DNA of 64,000 nucleotides from Thinopyrum elongatum (taxonomy: Eukaryota; Streptophyta; Magnoliopsida; Poales; Poaceae): positions 279,640,850 to 279,704,849 of the forward strand of contig CM022303.1 in the NCBI GenBank assembly GCA_011799875.1. Direction: 5' to 3'. Shown piece by piece: positions 1 through 13,100 of this stretch; position 1 is the stretch's first letter, and every line of letters starts with the position of its first letter. The notes under the pieces are model-generated. The model saw only the letters and a list, made by a program, of their open reading frames with translations. It was not told the DNA's origin and did no database searches. The translations under genes and the position numbers were made by a program.

Positions 1-720
1 CTGTCGTTGTCCATGTCGTCGGCCTCCTCAGAGGCGTAGTCCAGCATGTTGGTTAAGTCTTCGACAATGGCTACTAAGTGGGTGGTGGGTGGTGGGTGGG
101 ACGTAAAATTCCCTGTAGCCCGCCTCGAGGCCCCGCTGAGTGTGAGCCGAGGATGGGCCATCCTAGTTAGACATCATCTGGATCCTATCAAGTGCCTCGT
201 TTAACAGGGCGAGGCTGGCGGGATTGGCGTATGAGGTTTCTTCGGAGCTGACCTCCATTGTGATGGCGAGGCGAGGGGTGAGCCCGACCAGGGTCATCTC
301 CTGGTCTTCGGACGCTGATCCGGTGTTGAGGCTCGAAGTCAGATCCGTGGTGAGAGGAGTGAGTCCGACCGAGGGCGATTCCCGGTCTTCAGGCGTAGTG
401 GTTGCGTCCGAGCTCGAAGCCGGCCGTGAGATAAGGGCCGATCCAGAGATCGGATCGGGGAGAGGCCCCAGAGTTTTTGCTTTGGAGTCCATGGGCGTCC
501 CAGGTGAGGCCGAGAAGCCAGTGAAGATCATATCGCCCCGAGCGTCGGTGATGTACTCTAAGTTACCAAACCTGATCTGGTGCTCAGGGGCAAAACTGTC
601 GACCTCGTCGAGATGACCACTCGAGTCGGCGTGCAGAACGATGCTGTCGAACGCGAAAAGTTACCTGGGGATGAAGAAGACCCTGGTGTTGATGCCGTCT
701 CTGATGATCAGGCGAGCCAT
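1..720 (-). pseudogene. Decayed gag N-terminal region of element A
   Basis: The minus-strand frame starts at an ATG at 720-718 and continues to the window edge. It carries an in-frame TAA about codon 20 (element F has a glutamine-type codon there) and a TAG near base 161 where F reads through. Conserved landmarks shared with F are the RGD...FTG block, the ALLNEALDRIQ block and the THLVAIVEDLTNMLDY block. No catalytic domain is in this part. A proline/histidine-coding GGGTGGT repeat near 80-100 is expanded relative to F. Called gag because it directly follows the primer site and matches the F frame that continues into a Retrotrans_gag domain. Certain as a retroelement remnant, moderately certain in its start. 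Confidence 0.7.
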
Positions 721-766
721 CGGTCCTTCGGCGATCCTACAACGAAACTCTCAATGAAAGCACCAA

Positions 767-1263
767 TGTCGGTGTCAAAACCGGTGGATCTCGGGTAGGG
801 GGTCCCGAGCTGTGGATCTTGGATCAATGGGGAACAAGGGACTAGGGACACGATGTTTACCCAGGTTCAGGCCCTCTCTAAGAGGTAGAACCCTACGTCC
901 TACTTGATTATATTGCATGTGTATATGGGGATTACAGAGTGGATCTACCACGAGACCAGATGAACTAAACCCTAGACTAGTAGGATGATGGTTGTTGTTC
1001 TAGCCTCTACGGACTAAACCCTCTGGTTTATATAGGCACCAGGGGTACTAGGGTTACACACGGTTGGTTACAACAAGAGGATAAACACGCCGAACCTCCT
1101 ATCTTGACTTGGAGTACACACCAAGACACAAAAGATCTCCTGTCCGCATAAGACGTTGTCCAATTGTCCGGCCTTCCAGCAGCTATAGTGCGGATCGACT
1201 GTCCGACCCATGAGAAATAGGCTGGCAACCCGAGGAGCCCCCTCCCCATCCAGGACTCCCTCA
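767..1263 (-). repeat. 5' LTR of element A
   Basis: It begins TGTCGGTGTC and ends GACTCCCTCA on the plus strand (TG...CA). A TATA-like box lies in the middle (TTTATATAGG at about 1027), as in the F LTR. The sequence CTCTCAATGAAAGCACCAA at its left is the complement of the primer site, which fixes the minus orientation. Confidence 0.85.
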
Positions 1264-3854
1264 CCGGGCCCCACTTGCTAACTAAAAGAAAATAACCCCC
1301 GGTAAAAGAATTACACTCAATGACAGGTGGGTCCCATATGACCCTATTGACTGGTCAACTACTGTTGACCAGTCAACTGTTGACTACTGAGTCAACAGTT
1401 GACCAGGCCCACCCGTCAGCCTCTGGCTGTGTACTCGCCGGTGCACCTAGCATTTTTGCTATTATTTTCGAATAATAATAAATCCAGAATATTGCTAAAA
1501 CTTAGAATATTACTATAAAATAAACCGTAGCTCAGATGAAAATAATTTATATATGAAAGTTGCTTAGAACAATAAGAGGAATCCGAATATGCTATCCACA
1601 TACCTGTCACACCTCTCTAATGCTGCAAATGTAGAATCTTCCCCTCCGATTCATCTGTCAGAAATCTGCCAAACGCCGGGAACGTGTGTATCGTGTAGCA
1701 CTGTGTTAGGTCACCCCTAGCACTGCATTTTGCCATGTCATGCATCGTGATGCATTTGTCTGCCTTATATTTATTGTTTCTTCCCCCTCTTCTCTCTGGT
1801 AGACACCGAGACTGACGCTGCTCCAGAGTACGACTACACCTCTGATGTCCAACCACTTGCAGCAGAGGTTCCAATCAAGCAAAACCCCCTTGATCATTCA
1901 TATATCACCCATTTGCTTCTCTCTCATACTTGCATTAGATTTTGCTACTGTAATTGAATGCGCCTATTCTGATGCAAACCTGATTTTGTAACCTGCTATT
2001 GTTACCTACCTGCTTATCCTATATGCTTAGTATAGGTTGGTTAGTGATCCACCAGTGACCCCTCACCTTGTCCCTGTTGCCCCCACTTTGTGATCGATGA
2101 CTTGATCAATGTGATCGATGTCCAGAGCCCAACACATCACCTCACCCCCCCTTAGTTGTACGACTCTGCAGAGCTACTATCGAGTGCCGAGGGTGATACC
2201 TCGTATAGCACTTCTGATGAGACCTTTGTAGTGTAGCTAATTGGTCGTGGTCTACGGAGGGTGATTCCTCCTTCACCACTCCCTATAGTGACTTTATAGT
2301 GCAACACATCAAGAGTCAACCCTCAAGGGTAATTCCTCCAAGTTCACCTTGACGGTTACATCAAGTGGATTCCATCGAGGGTGATTCCTCGGATTCCCAC
2401 TTGATGTTATGGACACACGGTTACTTTGACTTTACCCCACAACCGTGGTGAAGTCAGGTCGGCCCCGAGCGGTACCCACGAGAGAAGTGTGAAGTCGGGT
2501 TGACCGTGAGGGTACCCGCGAGTGATGTGGAGTCAGGGTGATCTGGAGGATACCCGCGAGATAATTACGTGACACGGCCGGGCATTCTTAGCCCTTGTCG
2601 TAAGTCCGTGAGACGGGGCGACGGGACCACAGATCGTGGATCATTGATCGTCTCTGCGCGCTCCTAAGACACTAACGGTTTGGATATGTGATTCGAGCAG
2701 GCCTCTGGCCTTTTCGCATGGACCACCACGCGGGAATAAGTATGGGCACTCTGCATCGTACGATTCTCAGAAAGCTCTTCGGATGTCAGCGATTGAGTGG
2801 CGCGCGCCCGGTTGGACGGTAACCACCTGTGCTTGTATAAGGGGGTGGGTCTGCTCCTGGCCGCGTACGTAACATGCAGGAGTGCAAAGGGCGATGGGCC
2901 AAAGACCCCTGCGCGCTTAGGATGTAGACCGGCATGCATGCCTCTCTGTTGAGCCTAGGTAGGACTACGGCGTGTTGATCAGCCGAGGCTGGGCATGACC
3001 CAGGAAAGTGTGTTCGGCCGGAGTTAATCGAGCGTGTTGGGTAAGTTTGTGCACCCCTGCAGGGAAGTTAATCTGTTTGAATAGCCGTGTCCACGGTAAC
3101 GGATGCTCGGAGTTGTATCTCAATTGATACAACTAGAACTGGATACTGGAGATGTGAAATGGATATGATGGCTCCGGGATTGCTTTCTCACACAGAGTCG
3201 AGAAAGGATCTCTAGGCGTGGTTGCTACAACATACTTATTACTTATGCTATGATACTCTACTCTCTTCTGTTGTTGCAAGACGCTAGTCTTCGATAGGCT
3301 AGGCTTTCCTTTCTCTTCTGGCATTTCTGCAGTCTAGTCCAAAGATATAGCCCCCTTCCTTTGATGCTGATGCATACTTAGCATAGATCTGATGTAAGTC
3401 TTGCGAGTACTCTGGATGAGTACTCACGGTTGCTTTGCTACCTCTTTTTCCCCCATACCCGATTGTTGCGATCACACGATGGATCCCAGGAGTCAGATGC
3501 CGCCACCGATGACTACTACTACCCCGAGGGTGCCTACTACTACATGGAGGCCACCGACGACCAGGAGTAGTTAGGAGGCTCCCAGGTAGGAGGCCTGCGC
3601 CTTTTCGATCCATGTTGTCTTTGTTTTGCTAGCCTTCTTAAGGTAGACTTGTTTACTTATGTCTGTACTCAGATATTGTTGCTTCCGCTGACTCTTGTGT
3701 ATTCGAGCCCTCGAGGCCCCTCGCTTGTAATATAAAGCTTGTATGACTTTAATTTGTGTCTAGAGTTGTGTTGTGATATCTTCCCGTGAGTCTCTGATCT
3801 TGATCATGCACATTTGCGTGTATGATTAGTGCATGATTAAGTCGGGGCGTCACA
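1264..3854 (-). repeat. Element H: long-LTR Gypsy segment, reverse orientation
   Basis: The right edge is sharp: ...GGGGCGTCACA at 3854, i.e. TGTGACGCCCC in the forward sense, a terminus I know from long-LTR wheat Gypsy families. No convincing coding frame is present. Several short near-identical GAGGGTGATTCCTC motifs lie between 2180 and 2390, and a GTCAAC/GTTGAC-rich stretch lies at 1350-1400. Element A appears to have inserted at 1263/1264, so H should continue left of the window. The whole block may be one LTR of at least 2.6 kb, but I cannot place its 5' end or a TSD. Confidence 0.6.
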
Positions 3855-4499
3855 ATTTCCCTTCATGCTTACCAGAGGATGAATGCTATGACCCCTTTGA
3901 TTCATTTGAAATATCCCTTTTTGATGAATTTGATGCTTGCTACGCTTATGGCCATGATGCCACTATGAATCATGCTTATGGAGATGAACTTGCTATAGTT
4001 CCTTATGTTAAGAATGAAATTGTTGCTATTGCACCCACACATGATAGTCTTATTATCTTTTTGAATTCTCCCTACTACAATATATCAGAGAAGTTTGCAC
4101 TTATTAAGGATTACATTGATCGGTTGCGTTTTACCATTGCACATGATGATTTTGATGGATATAATATGCATGTTCTTGCTGCTCCTACTTGCAACAATTA
4201 TAAGAGAGGAACCACATCTCCACCTCTCTATGCTTCTAACACGATAAAATTGCAAGAAACTACCTACCATATGCATTGACCTTCATTATGTGTGCATGAA
4301 TTGTTCTTTTATGACATGCCAATGCGTATGAAGATAGTTAGATTTTGTTGTTATATGATATATGTTACTTTGTGCTCACTACTAAATTATAAATCATTGT
4401 TAATTAAAATTGGCTTTGATATACCTTGGGATCCTGGCGAATCAATTATTTGAGCACTCAATGCCTAGCTTAATGGCTTTAAAGAAAGTGTTGCCCGGG
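3855..4499 (+). pseudogene. Element G, left half: Gypsy 3' internal ORF fragment
   Basis: An open frame on the plus strand (to 4279) encodes an acidic, aromatic-rich protein piece with repeated FDEF/YDPF and HAYGDE motifs and a CNNYKRG motif. The related CNYYERGKYG motif occurs in the element C ORF (20087-20932), so this is the extra lineage-specific ORF of the same broad retroelement group, not a cellular gene. The first residues of the open frame lie in H and are not part of it. At 4499 it is interrupted by element F. The rest of G resumes at 37770 after F, B, C and E. Confidence 0.6.
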
Positions 4500-4950
4500 T
4501 GTCGGTGTCAAAACCGGCAGACCTCGGGGTAGGGGATCCCGAGCTGTGGATCTAGGGTCGATGGGTTACAAGGGATGACGAACACAGTGTTTACCCAGGT
4601 TCGGGCCCTCTCGAAGAGGTAATACCCTACGTCATGCTTGATTATATTGGATGTATGATGTGGTTTACAGAGTAGATCTACCTCGAGATCAGCATGAGCT
4701 AACCCTAAGGCTATGAGGTAATGAATGTAGCTCTAACCCTAATGACTACCACCCTCGGTTTAAATAGACACCGATAGGGTTAGGATTACCGAAGATAGAT
4801 TACAACAATGGTTTAAAGAGATACTGCATCTTCTTGACTTGGAGGGCACACCACGGCTTCATAGATTTCCTGTCAATATACGGCTCCACCAGTCCAGCCC
4901 ACGTACGATGGGCCGTCGCCCCGAGGACCCCTTAGTCCATGACTCCCTCA
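4500..4950 (-). repeat. 3' LTR of element F
   Basis: TGTCGGTGTC...GACTCCCTCA, 451 bp, colinear with 31008-31458 and 34801-35251 with scattered mismatches. It contains ACCCAGGTTCGGGCCCTC and a TTTAAATAG TATA-like box as in the other copies. To its right the minus-strand sequence ends GAGGGCTAC, the same polypurine-tract style seen before the 3' LTRs of J and K. Confidence 0.88.
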
Positions 4951-5510
4951 GTAGCCCTCGAACTTGCCTCCAATGCCAAGACCTGTATCCAGCATCCACT
5001 CGTCCAACCTATATTCGGCTTGCGAGGCGAGTTCTTCCATGTTCGGAACCAGGTGGTGTCCGGAATCTGAAATGATAGTTTTACTTAACACCGAAGGCAA
5101 TAAAAACATCGCTCGAGTGCAAATAGTGCCTTTATCTGAGAACTTTTTCCCTCTCAACGAAGAGTCGCTTCCAGCCATAACACCAAGTAGTTACTATTTC
5201 TCGAAGCGCGGATCAAGGCTGACGCCATGTTTGACACGTCCCCTCAAGGTGAAGATCGTGTCCCGTTTTTCGGGGAATATGGTTAATGATTTTGATTCCC
5301 CTCCCTGCTCATAATGTTGCGGAGATATCGGGAAGTGGAGGAGCCAACGGCGTGGAAAAAGGAATCCTTGGCCTGCCCACAGCCAATAAAGGGGGGCTGC
5401 TACAGTCTGCATCCCACGCCCTCTTCCACCTTCCGCTCTCGCAGACCTTCAGAGCTCCAGCGTCCTTTCTCCCTGCTTCCACAGTGAATCCCACTTCACC
5501 TCCTTCGACC
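4951..5510. other. F: interval between 3' LTR and antisense gene start
   Basis: About 560 bases holding the polypurine tract next to 4950 and the presumed promoter and leader of the antisense gene that starts at 5511. Short open frames here are unsupported. I see no clear TATA box. Confidence 0.5.
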
Positions 5511-8500
5511 ATGGCTAGATCTGGCACCAATGGGAAGTGGGAGGACTCCTCTCTCACGGACGGGGACATTCTGAAGCTGAAGGAGGCCAGCTACTTGTCG
5601 GCCAATGTTGCCCATCGAGCCCCTGAAGAGGGCCAGATCATCCCTACGCCCGAGCCGCACGAAAGGGTAGTTTTTCTTCCCCATTTCCTTAGGGGGCTTG
5701 GATTTCCCTTGCATCCCTTTGTGCGAGGGCTGATGTTCTTCTATGGGCTGGATTTTCATGATCTAGCCCCCAACTCCCTCCTCCACATCTCGACCTTCAT
5801 CGTCGTCTGTGAAGCACTCCTCCGGGTTCGGCCACATTTTGGTTTATGCCTGAAAGTGTTCAATGTCAAGCCCAAGGTTGTCGGCGGCGAGCATGCAGAC
5901 TGTGGAGGGGCCATGATTAGTAAACTGACATGGGTCCAGTGGCCAGACGGCCACTTCATCGACACTGTCTGGATGTTGCAGAAGGAGTGGTTTTATATCA
6001 CCGAGCCAAGGGAGGCCGCATGGGGAGCGGCCCCCGCATTCAGGTCCAGACCCCCTACCCGATTGGCCTCCTGGACCACCAAGAGCCCAGACTGGGGGTG
6101 TGTCACCGACACGAAAACACTGCAGAAGCGTGTCGATAGCATAATAGAGACCGACGCGAAGCTGGTCGACGTGGTCCAGATCATGCTGCACCGCTGGCTC
6201 CTCCCCTGCCAGGAGAGGGCGAAGCCTATGTGGGAGCATGAGCCCGAGGATCTGGCCACCGTGCGACACCTCTACGGTACAACTCCTGACAAGATATGGG
6301 GCCACTTATTCCAGCCCCAGAAGGAGTGGCCGGTTGAGGGGAAGGACATCGGCCTTGACGCCACGACCCCCCCAAGGGAGGTGAGCGCCATTCTTCTTCG
6401 AGAAGTGTTCGGATATTCACACCATGTTTGATTTGGCTAACCCTGTTATGTGGATTTTGCAGGGCTGGCTCACCAAGGCAAAGAAGATCTGCGGCCTGGC
6501 GCCTCTCCGGAAGGGCCCTGATCAGAGCAGCTGGAAAAGCTGCTGGTCGTGGTGCCTTATAAGGCGCCTACCAAGAAGGGCAAGAAGAAAGAAGGGCCAG
6601 AGGCCAGGGAGGGCCTCCACTGTAGGTTTTGTCCGGGCAATCGGTCCGGAGACGCTGCGGTCTCATTCGTGCAGGATGGGGACGAGGATGAGGAAAAGGA
6701 GGAGAGTGCCTCCTCGCACTCCAAGAAGAGGGCGGCATCCGAGGACGTCGAGGAGGTCTAACCTTCCCCAGCCCCGAAGATATGATGCCGGCCCAAGCTG
6801 GTTCTGTCCAATAGTTCGGACTCCAACAAGGAGTCTGAAGTGTCCGAGAAGGTTCCGGAGAAGGAACTCAGGGTCAAGCCCCCGCCAGCAGGTTGGCATT
6901 TTTAGCAATCTTGTTTTCAGTAATTTGCTTTAGTTGAAGGTCAACCCCTCCGAGTTGCAGTCCCCCACGTGAATGCCCCACCGAGCAGACTTCGGAGGGG
7001 ACGTCTTCGCCTGCCGAACTGGCGGACAGTGGGTCTATGGCGCACTCCGCGCCTCCTCTGATCCTCGGAGAGATTGAGGAGGTGCGGTCCCAAAGGACTC
7101 CACCTCCCCCAAACACAGAGGAGGAGGCGGACGCCGTAATGGCCGAGGTTAACACCTTGGTCATCGAAGACCAGGAGGGAGCGTCCCTCCTGGTTGACGA
7201 AGGAAAGGAGTCCGGACCATCCAGTCCCCATCCGTCGACCGCTCCCGAGCCCCCAAGGCCTTCGACGGCACAAGCTCCTCCCCGTAGGGAAGGGGCCGGG
7301 GAGCCAACACCAGCAGTGAACACCTCTACACGGGCGGCGGCTGGCTGGCCGGACGTGCTGGAGGAGCTGGTGGACAACTCCGCCATCATTGACGGGCACC
7401 GCTCTCTTATGAGTGCGGTGATGCACGGTGTTCGGTCCGTCCAATCCGGACTGAACGATGCTGTCCAAGGCCTTCTAACAGGCTTTGAGGTAAGTCAAGT
7501 AATACTCTTTCCTCATAATGCGGTTGTAATTGATAGTTCGGGTAGGCCGTGTACGTACCAGCCCCCGAGACTCTGCAAGGACTTCGAAGAAAACTGTAGA
7601 GGATCGAATTCGGTAGGCCGACTAATGATGTCGATATTTCTGTGGCTAATGTAGGCATCTTCCGTGGCCGCGGCTGCTAATGCCGCGGCACTAGAGGAGA
7701 TGGATCGGAAGCTCAAGCTTTTCGACAAATAGCTTGACCTTGTCAACAAACGGCTTGAAGAGGCGCAAGGTAAGCCCTGTGAGAAGATGTGTTATGTGCT
7801 TGACGCTGGATATTGACGATCCGGACTATGCGCTAATCCTTTATCTTGATGATCCTATAGCTTCTGCCACCGAGGTCGAGGGCTTGAAGGAGGCCCTGAG
7901 GAAAGCCGAGGCCGAGGCGGCCATGAAGAAGACGGACGCTAAGAAGGCGGTGGCCGAGCTTGAGAAGGCCATGCTTGCTGCTGATCAGCACGAGGCTTGG
8001 GTGACCGAAGTCCAAGTGGAGCTCCAGGATGCCGCCAAGAAGCTGGAGGCCCTTTAGAAGGGGCAGGAGGAGCAATCCTCCCGACTATCCAAGGCAGAGA
8101 AGGAGCTTCAGGAGGCGAGGAGTGACGGGCGAGGTGTCCGGGAGGAGCTCCGCCAAGCCGCGCAAATTGCAAATGGTAAGAAATACTTACTGCAGAGTGT
8201 GTTCGGAGGCAACAGGCTCGCCCTGCTGGCGCGGGTCTGGCACTAGCGGCTTAAGACATTAGGTGTAGGCGCTTTCCAGAGGTGGAAGATTTACGTTCTT
8301 CCTATTTGACCCGAAACCGATCGATCTAGCCATGAGCAGGTTGAAGAGAGCCCGTCTGGTCGAAGCAAGAAATAGCATTAGATACTGGTCAAACACCATA
8401 CCCGAGCATATGGGAACTTCAAGAGAGAGAAGAGAGATCATAGCTTAATATCAAAGGTCACTATGCCACCCCCGAGGAGGACTCCACGCAACGGCTCTTC

Positions 8501-8901
8501 TGGTCACAGTTTCCAGACTCCGAGCGCCCCCCCCCCTCTTCTAAGCGATCAAATGAAGCAGCTGATGGAGATGCATCAAATGTCGGAGCTGGCCATGAAG
8601 GACCTCTGTGTCAGCCTGTGGCCGGCCGAGCCCATTCCGGACACCTACTTCGGCCTTGTGCAGAAGCTGCGGGAGGCGCCACTCTGGATTGATGCCGTAA
8701 AGCGGTCAGTGTGCCTTGAGGGGGCGAGGCTCGTGTTTGCGAAGACCATGGTGCATTAGCCGAGGATTAATCCAATGGAGATGGCCATTGGTCCTCCACC
8801 CAAGGGGAAGGAGCATCGCTGCCCCGAGCAGTACTTTGCGCAGGTGATAACCGGAGCGCGGGCGATAGAAGGCCAGTGTTTGAAAGTTGTAATTTTTGAG
8901 T
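5511..8901 (+). pseudogene. Antisense gene of F: PF04195-like plus coiled-coil protein, intron-containing, decayed
   Basis: It runs antisense to F. Exon 1 (5511-6380, 290 codons) encodes the plant 'putative gypsy-type transposon' domain (PF04195, Transposase_28), with its hallmark RGLGFPLHPFVRGLMFFYGL run at about residues 65-85. A GTGAGC...TTTTGCAG intron (6381-6462) follows. Exon 2 encodes a KKGKKKEG basic patch and an acidic serine tract. Further introns with GTAAG donors sit near 7490-7654, 7770-7860 and 8175-8279. The downstream exons encode an alanine/glutamate coiled coil, then a conserved C-terminal segment (LCVSLWP, YFGLVQKL, KRSVCLEGAR) ending near 8901. It is broken by a one-base frameshift at about 6525 and by stops near 6760, 6783, 7730, 8056 and 8757. 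Function unknown. Exon limits after 6891 are approximate. Confidence 0.75.
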
Positions 8902-10153
8902 GATTGTGTTTAAGTTTGTACCAAGTGGACCTTATGCTTTATTATGCATCTGCCTGACTTGTTTTATATTGTCATGATTTAATTTTGACTCCTGTGTGGC
9001 CATATGTTTATTCTGAAAGCTACCAGTCATCGGCTTCAGCCCCCAAGTGAATATCACGAGGGGTGTTTCGTCTCCGCACTGTTACCCTTAGCCAACGTCT
9101 TGGTGCCTGGAGGCGGTAGTGCGGGAGCGAAACCAGGCAATCAGGTTATTCGGTTTTATTGCTTTCACTTAGCCATAGGAGCTTGACGGGGGGGACTAGG
9201 GGCTAGCCCCCGGTGTATTGTGATGTACTTGGGGATCGAAACCTGCCCTTTCCGATCACATGGTTTGTGTTAAGATGAACCCTTCGTGTGACACAGCGAA
9301 ATCCCCAATGATTTTGAGAGTCTAACCTCGTCATCGGATCGCAGACCAGTTCACGCTTACTATGACGGTCAGTTTTTGGCTTTTCCTCCTAAGGTACTTG
9401 ACTGGGCGAACCAGAAGTATAATCGCAGGGGTTCTCCCTTTTCCCTCTTAGCCGAACGTGCGGAACATAAGAGGCAAACACAGGAGCCGGGCAACCCAAC
9501 TATTGACCCAAGACATAGTTCAGAATAGATGCATATAGTGCAATATCTGAGACGCCGAACACCTAGCAGAAAGCGGTGCCGGACTTGAAGATATTGAGCA
9601 GATATATAAATCTAACTCTTGACTAGTTAATATATTTTCATGCCAGGCTGTTCGAAGAGCGAGGGGAGAATCGGAAAGGGAATAGACAAATCGCAGGATG
9701 CGGATATCCGAACACCATAAAGGGTATTTTTATTATTTCTCGTAAGCTTGGGACGTCTATCCATACAATTCAATTTGTGAAGGCAATACTTGTAAAATAA
9801 AAAAGAAAGTTTATAGAGTAAAGGTTGACGCAGGGCCTTGATGCATGAGTTGAAGCCTTCACTGTGCCCTGCGGCACGTCTGCGCCTTTGCTTCTGATAG
9901 GTGGGGGTTGGGACCTTTGATGAGACCTTGATGGGCGAGGAACCTGCCGATGAAGTTTTATGCTTGGGGGTATCCGGAATTGGTCCCTGGGTCGTCCGAA
10001 GATGAAGTAATTCCGAAGTTCCGTTTAACCGAACATGCACTTCGGATTTATTGATATATGCCTCACGGCTGCCCATGGTATTTTGAGTGCGAAGTTGTGC
10101 TGACGAGGCACGTAGAGCCTGAAGAATGTGGGTGTGCCATGGGGCGCGTATCC
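8902..10153. other. F: non-coding spacer between antisense gene and protease
   Basis: In an autonomous relative, RT, RNase H and integrase would lie between the protease and the antisense gene. I find no YXDD, DDE or HHCC motif on either strand here. A minus-strand open frame at 9627-10184 is a low-complexity continuation of the decayed protease frame. The rest holds nothing I recognise. Confidence 0.55.
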
Positions 10154-13100
10154 CTATTTGCGACGAACGCATGCGGGTTCCCATGACGAGGAACGGGTTC
10201 GAACACGTTTGCTATTATCGCCGGCCTTTACGGCGGGTCGGCATCCGGGCCTATATGGGCTGGTGTGGTCTTCGACCACTAGGGCCGCAGTGTGCCCTTC
10301 GGTTCGAAGTGAGCGTTCCGTGTTGCCATTGATAGTTATGACACTCGAGGGGCCAGGCATCTTCAACTTGAGGTAGGCGTAATGTGGAACGGCATTGAAT
10401 TTGGGGAATGCTGTTCGGCCGAGGAGGGCGTGATAGCCACTGCGAAAAGGTGCAATATGGAAGATCAAGTCCTCGCTTTGGAAGTTATCCGGAGATCCGA
10501 ACACTACTTCAAGTGTCATGGTGCCCGTGCAGCGGGCCTCCACTCCCGGAATGACCCCCTTAAATGTGGTGTTACTGGGTTTAATCCTTGATGGATCGAT
10601 CCCCATTTTCCTCACTGTATCTTCGTATATCAGATTGAGGCTGCTTCCTCCGTCCATTAGGACTCTAGTGAGGTGGAATCCATCGATGATGGGGTCTAGC
10701 ACTAGGGCTGTGAACCCTCCATGGCGTATGCTGGTGGGATGATCCCTGCAATCGAACGTGATCGGGTAAGCTGACCATGGATTGAACTTCGGTGCTACTA
10801 GCTCGACTGAGTATACGTCCCGTAGTGCTCGCTTCCTCTCCTTCTTTGGTATGTGGGTTGCGTAGATCATGTACCGTCTTGACCTTGGAAGGGAAGAGTT
10901 TCTGGCCTCCACTATTCGGCCTGCGGAGCTCATCATCGTCCTCGCTTCGTCGGCTTTAGCCTGAGTCTTCGGCTGTGAGTTTGCCAGCCTGTTTGATCAC
11001 CCAACAATTTTGGTTGGAGTGGTTGGTGGGCTTCTCTGATGTGCCGTGAATCTGACAAGGCCTGTCCAAGATTGTCTCTAGTCTGGATGGGCCGTCATTG
11101 TTGCCTTTAGGGGCTTTCTTTTGGGGTCCCGACTTCTAATTTCGGAATCCGGCATTTACTGCCATATCCTCGCCCTCGCCGTCATTGTGGCGACGTTTAT
11201 TCTTGCTGTGTCGGGGCTTTCCATTTCCGTCCCGAACCTCAGAGGTACCGGGTGTGTCTGGGTTGGTGTTCTTGCGAGCAAGCCAACTGTCTTCGCCCGC
11301 GTAAAAGCGGGTCATGAGGGAAGTAAGGGTTGCCATAGTTCTTGGTTTGTCCTGGCCGAGCTGCCATACGAGCCATTCATCTTTGACACTATGCTTGAAG
11401 GCAGCCAAGGCTTCGGCATCCGGACAGTCAATGATCTGGTTTTTCTTGGTCAGGAATCGGTTCCAAAATTTTCGGGCAGATTCTCCGGGTTGTTGTGTGA
11501 TGTGATTTAGGTCGTCAGCATCCGGAGGCCGGACATAGGTGCCCTGAAAGTTTGCTCGAAAAGCGTCCTCAAGCTCTTCCCAGCAGCCTATAGAGTCTTC
11601 AGGAAGGCTGTTCAACCAGTGTCAAGCTGGACCTTTAAGCTTTAGCGGCAGATATTTAATGGCGTGGAGGTCATCTCCTCGCGCCATGTGGATGTGGAGG
11701 AGGAAATCCTCTATCCATACGGCTGGATCTGTGGTTCCGTCATATGATTCGATGTTCACGGGCTTGAAGCCTTCTAGGAATTGGTGTTGCATCACCCTCT
11801 CTGTAAAACACAGGGGGTGTACGGCGCCCGAAATTCGGGCTAAATCACGTCTAAGGTCCTCGGCCCTCCGGGCCTGTTGTTGCTCCCAGATTCTATCGTT
11901 TCGGTTTAGCCGATCGTAGTATCCTTCCCGGTAAGCGGGTGGGTCCTCTCTGGGTCCGTAGATGGACCTGGTACGGCCTCCACGAGCGTCTAGGTCATGG
12001 CAGAGGTCATACTCGTAAGTAGGCCGCACTTGATCCTTGCCGTGACGGCGAGGTGGGGCGGCTGGGTGTTCGGCCTCGTCAACTTCCCTGTCCCGCCCTC
12101 TAGGGGGGCGGTCCAGTTGTTCGGCGTTTGTGTACATCGGGCGTGTTGGCTCTATGGCCTCGTCGTCAAACTGGGGCAATAGCCTTCGCTTGGGGTAACT
12201 CCTGGTTGGCGGTTCGTGGCCATACCCTTCTTCGGCAGCTAGGACTTTGGTCCATCGGTCATTGAGGGTGTCCTGTTTGGCTTTGATTTTGCGTTTTTGT
12301 TTCTTTAGGCTGCGGGCGGTGGCTAGAAGCCTTCGCTTGAACCGTTCCTGCTCCAAAGGGTCTTCGGGGACGATGAAATCATCCTCCCCAAGACTGGCCT
12401 CCTCTTCAGAGAGTGGGAGGTAGTTGCTATCCTCGGAGTCGTCGGGGTTTTCTGAATTGAGCGGGTCCTCCTGCCCCGCGGGGTCATCCTGATGATGTTC
12501 GAAGGTTGTGTCTCCGATGAGGTCATCTATATTATTTACGGTGCTGTTCTCCGCTGAGTCCATGTTGCTCGCATGGCTTAGACGTGGCTTTGATCGACGG
12601 CGCTGTTTTCGGCGTTTTGGCGGCTCATCTCTGGGCTTGCCTCTGTCCTGATTGGGAGTGCCGTCGCAGTCTTTGGGGTTGTCCACCTTGTAGATGTCGT
12701 AGGTGGAAGTGGCCGACCAGCAGCCGGTGACCGGGGGGGGGAATCATCAGCATTAGCCGTGGCTCTGTCCCCCTCATCCATGTATTCGGTATTCTCCGAA
12801 TTATAGTCTAGCATATCGGTTAAATCATCGATAGTGGCTACCAAGTGGGTGGTGGGTGGGACGCAAAATTCCCTATAGTACGCCTCGACGGGTTGACGAT
12901 CGTGAGCGGGGGAGAGGTCCTCCTGGATAGTCATTTTCTGGATTTGGTCCAACGCCTCATTTATCATAGCGAGGGTCGCCGAACTCGAGGGCTCTGAGCC
13001 AGATCCCGTTGTAACGGGGGAACTCAATGCCCTAGCCAGTCCTTGATTTCTACAGGCCGAGCTAAGCTCGGGTTGCGGAACCGGATCCTCGATTGGGTCC

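Larger units (their letters stand above)
1..1263 (-). mobile_element. Element A: 5' part of a Gypsy LTR retrotransposon, cut by window start
   Basis: Reading on the minus strand, the order is 5' LTR (1263-767), a primer-binding-type sequence directly after it (766-748, TTGGTGCTTTCATTGAGAG), then a decayed gag frame running off the window at base 1. LTR and gag resemble element F but the LTR is longer (497 against 451 bp), so it is a related copy or subfamily. The base following the LTR starts CCGGG (1264-1268), a possible target duplication, but the partner copy lies outside the window. Confidence 0.85.
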
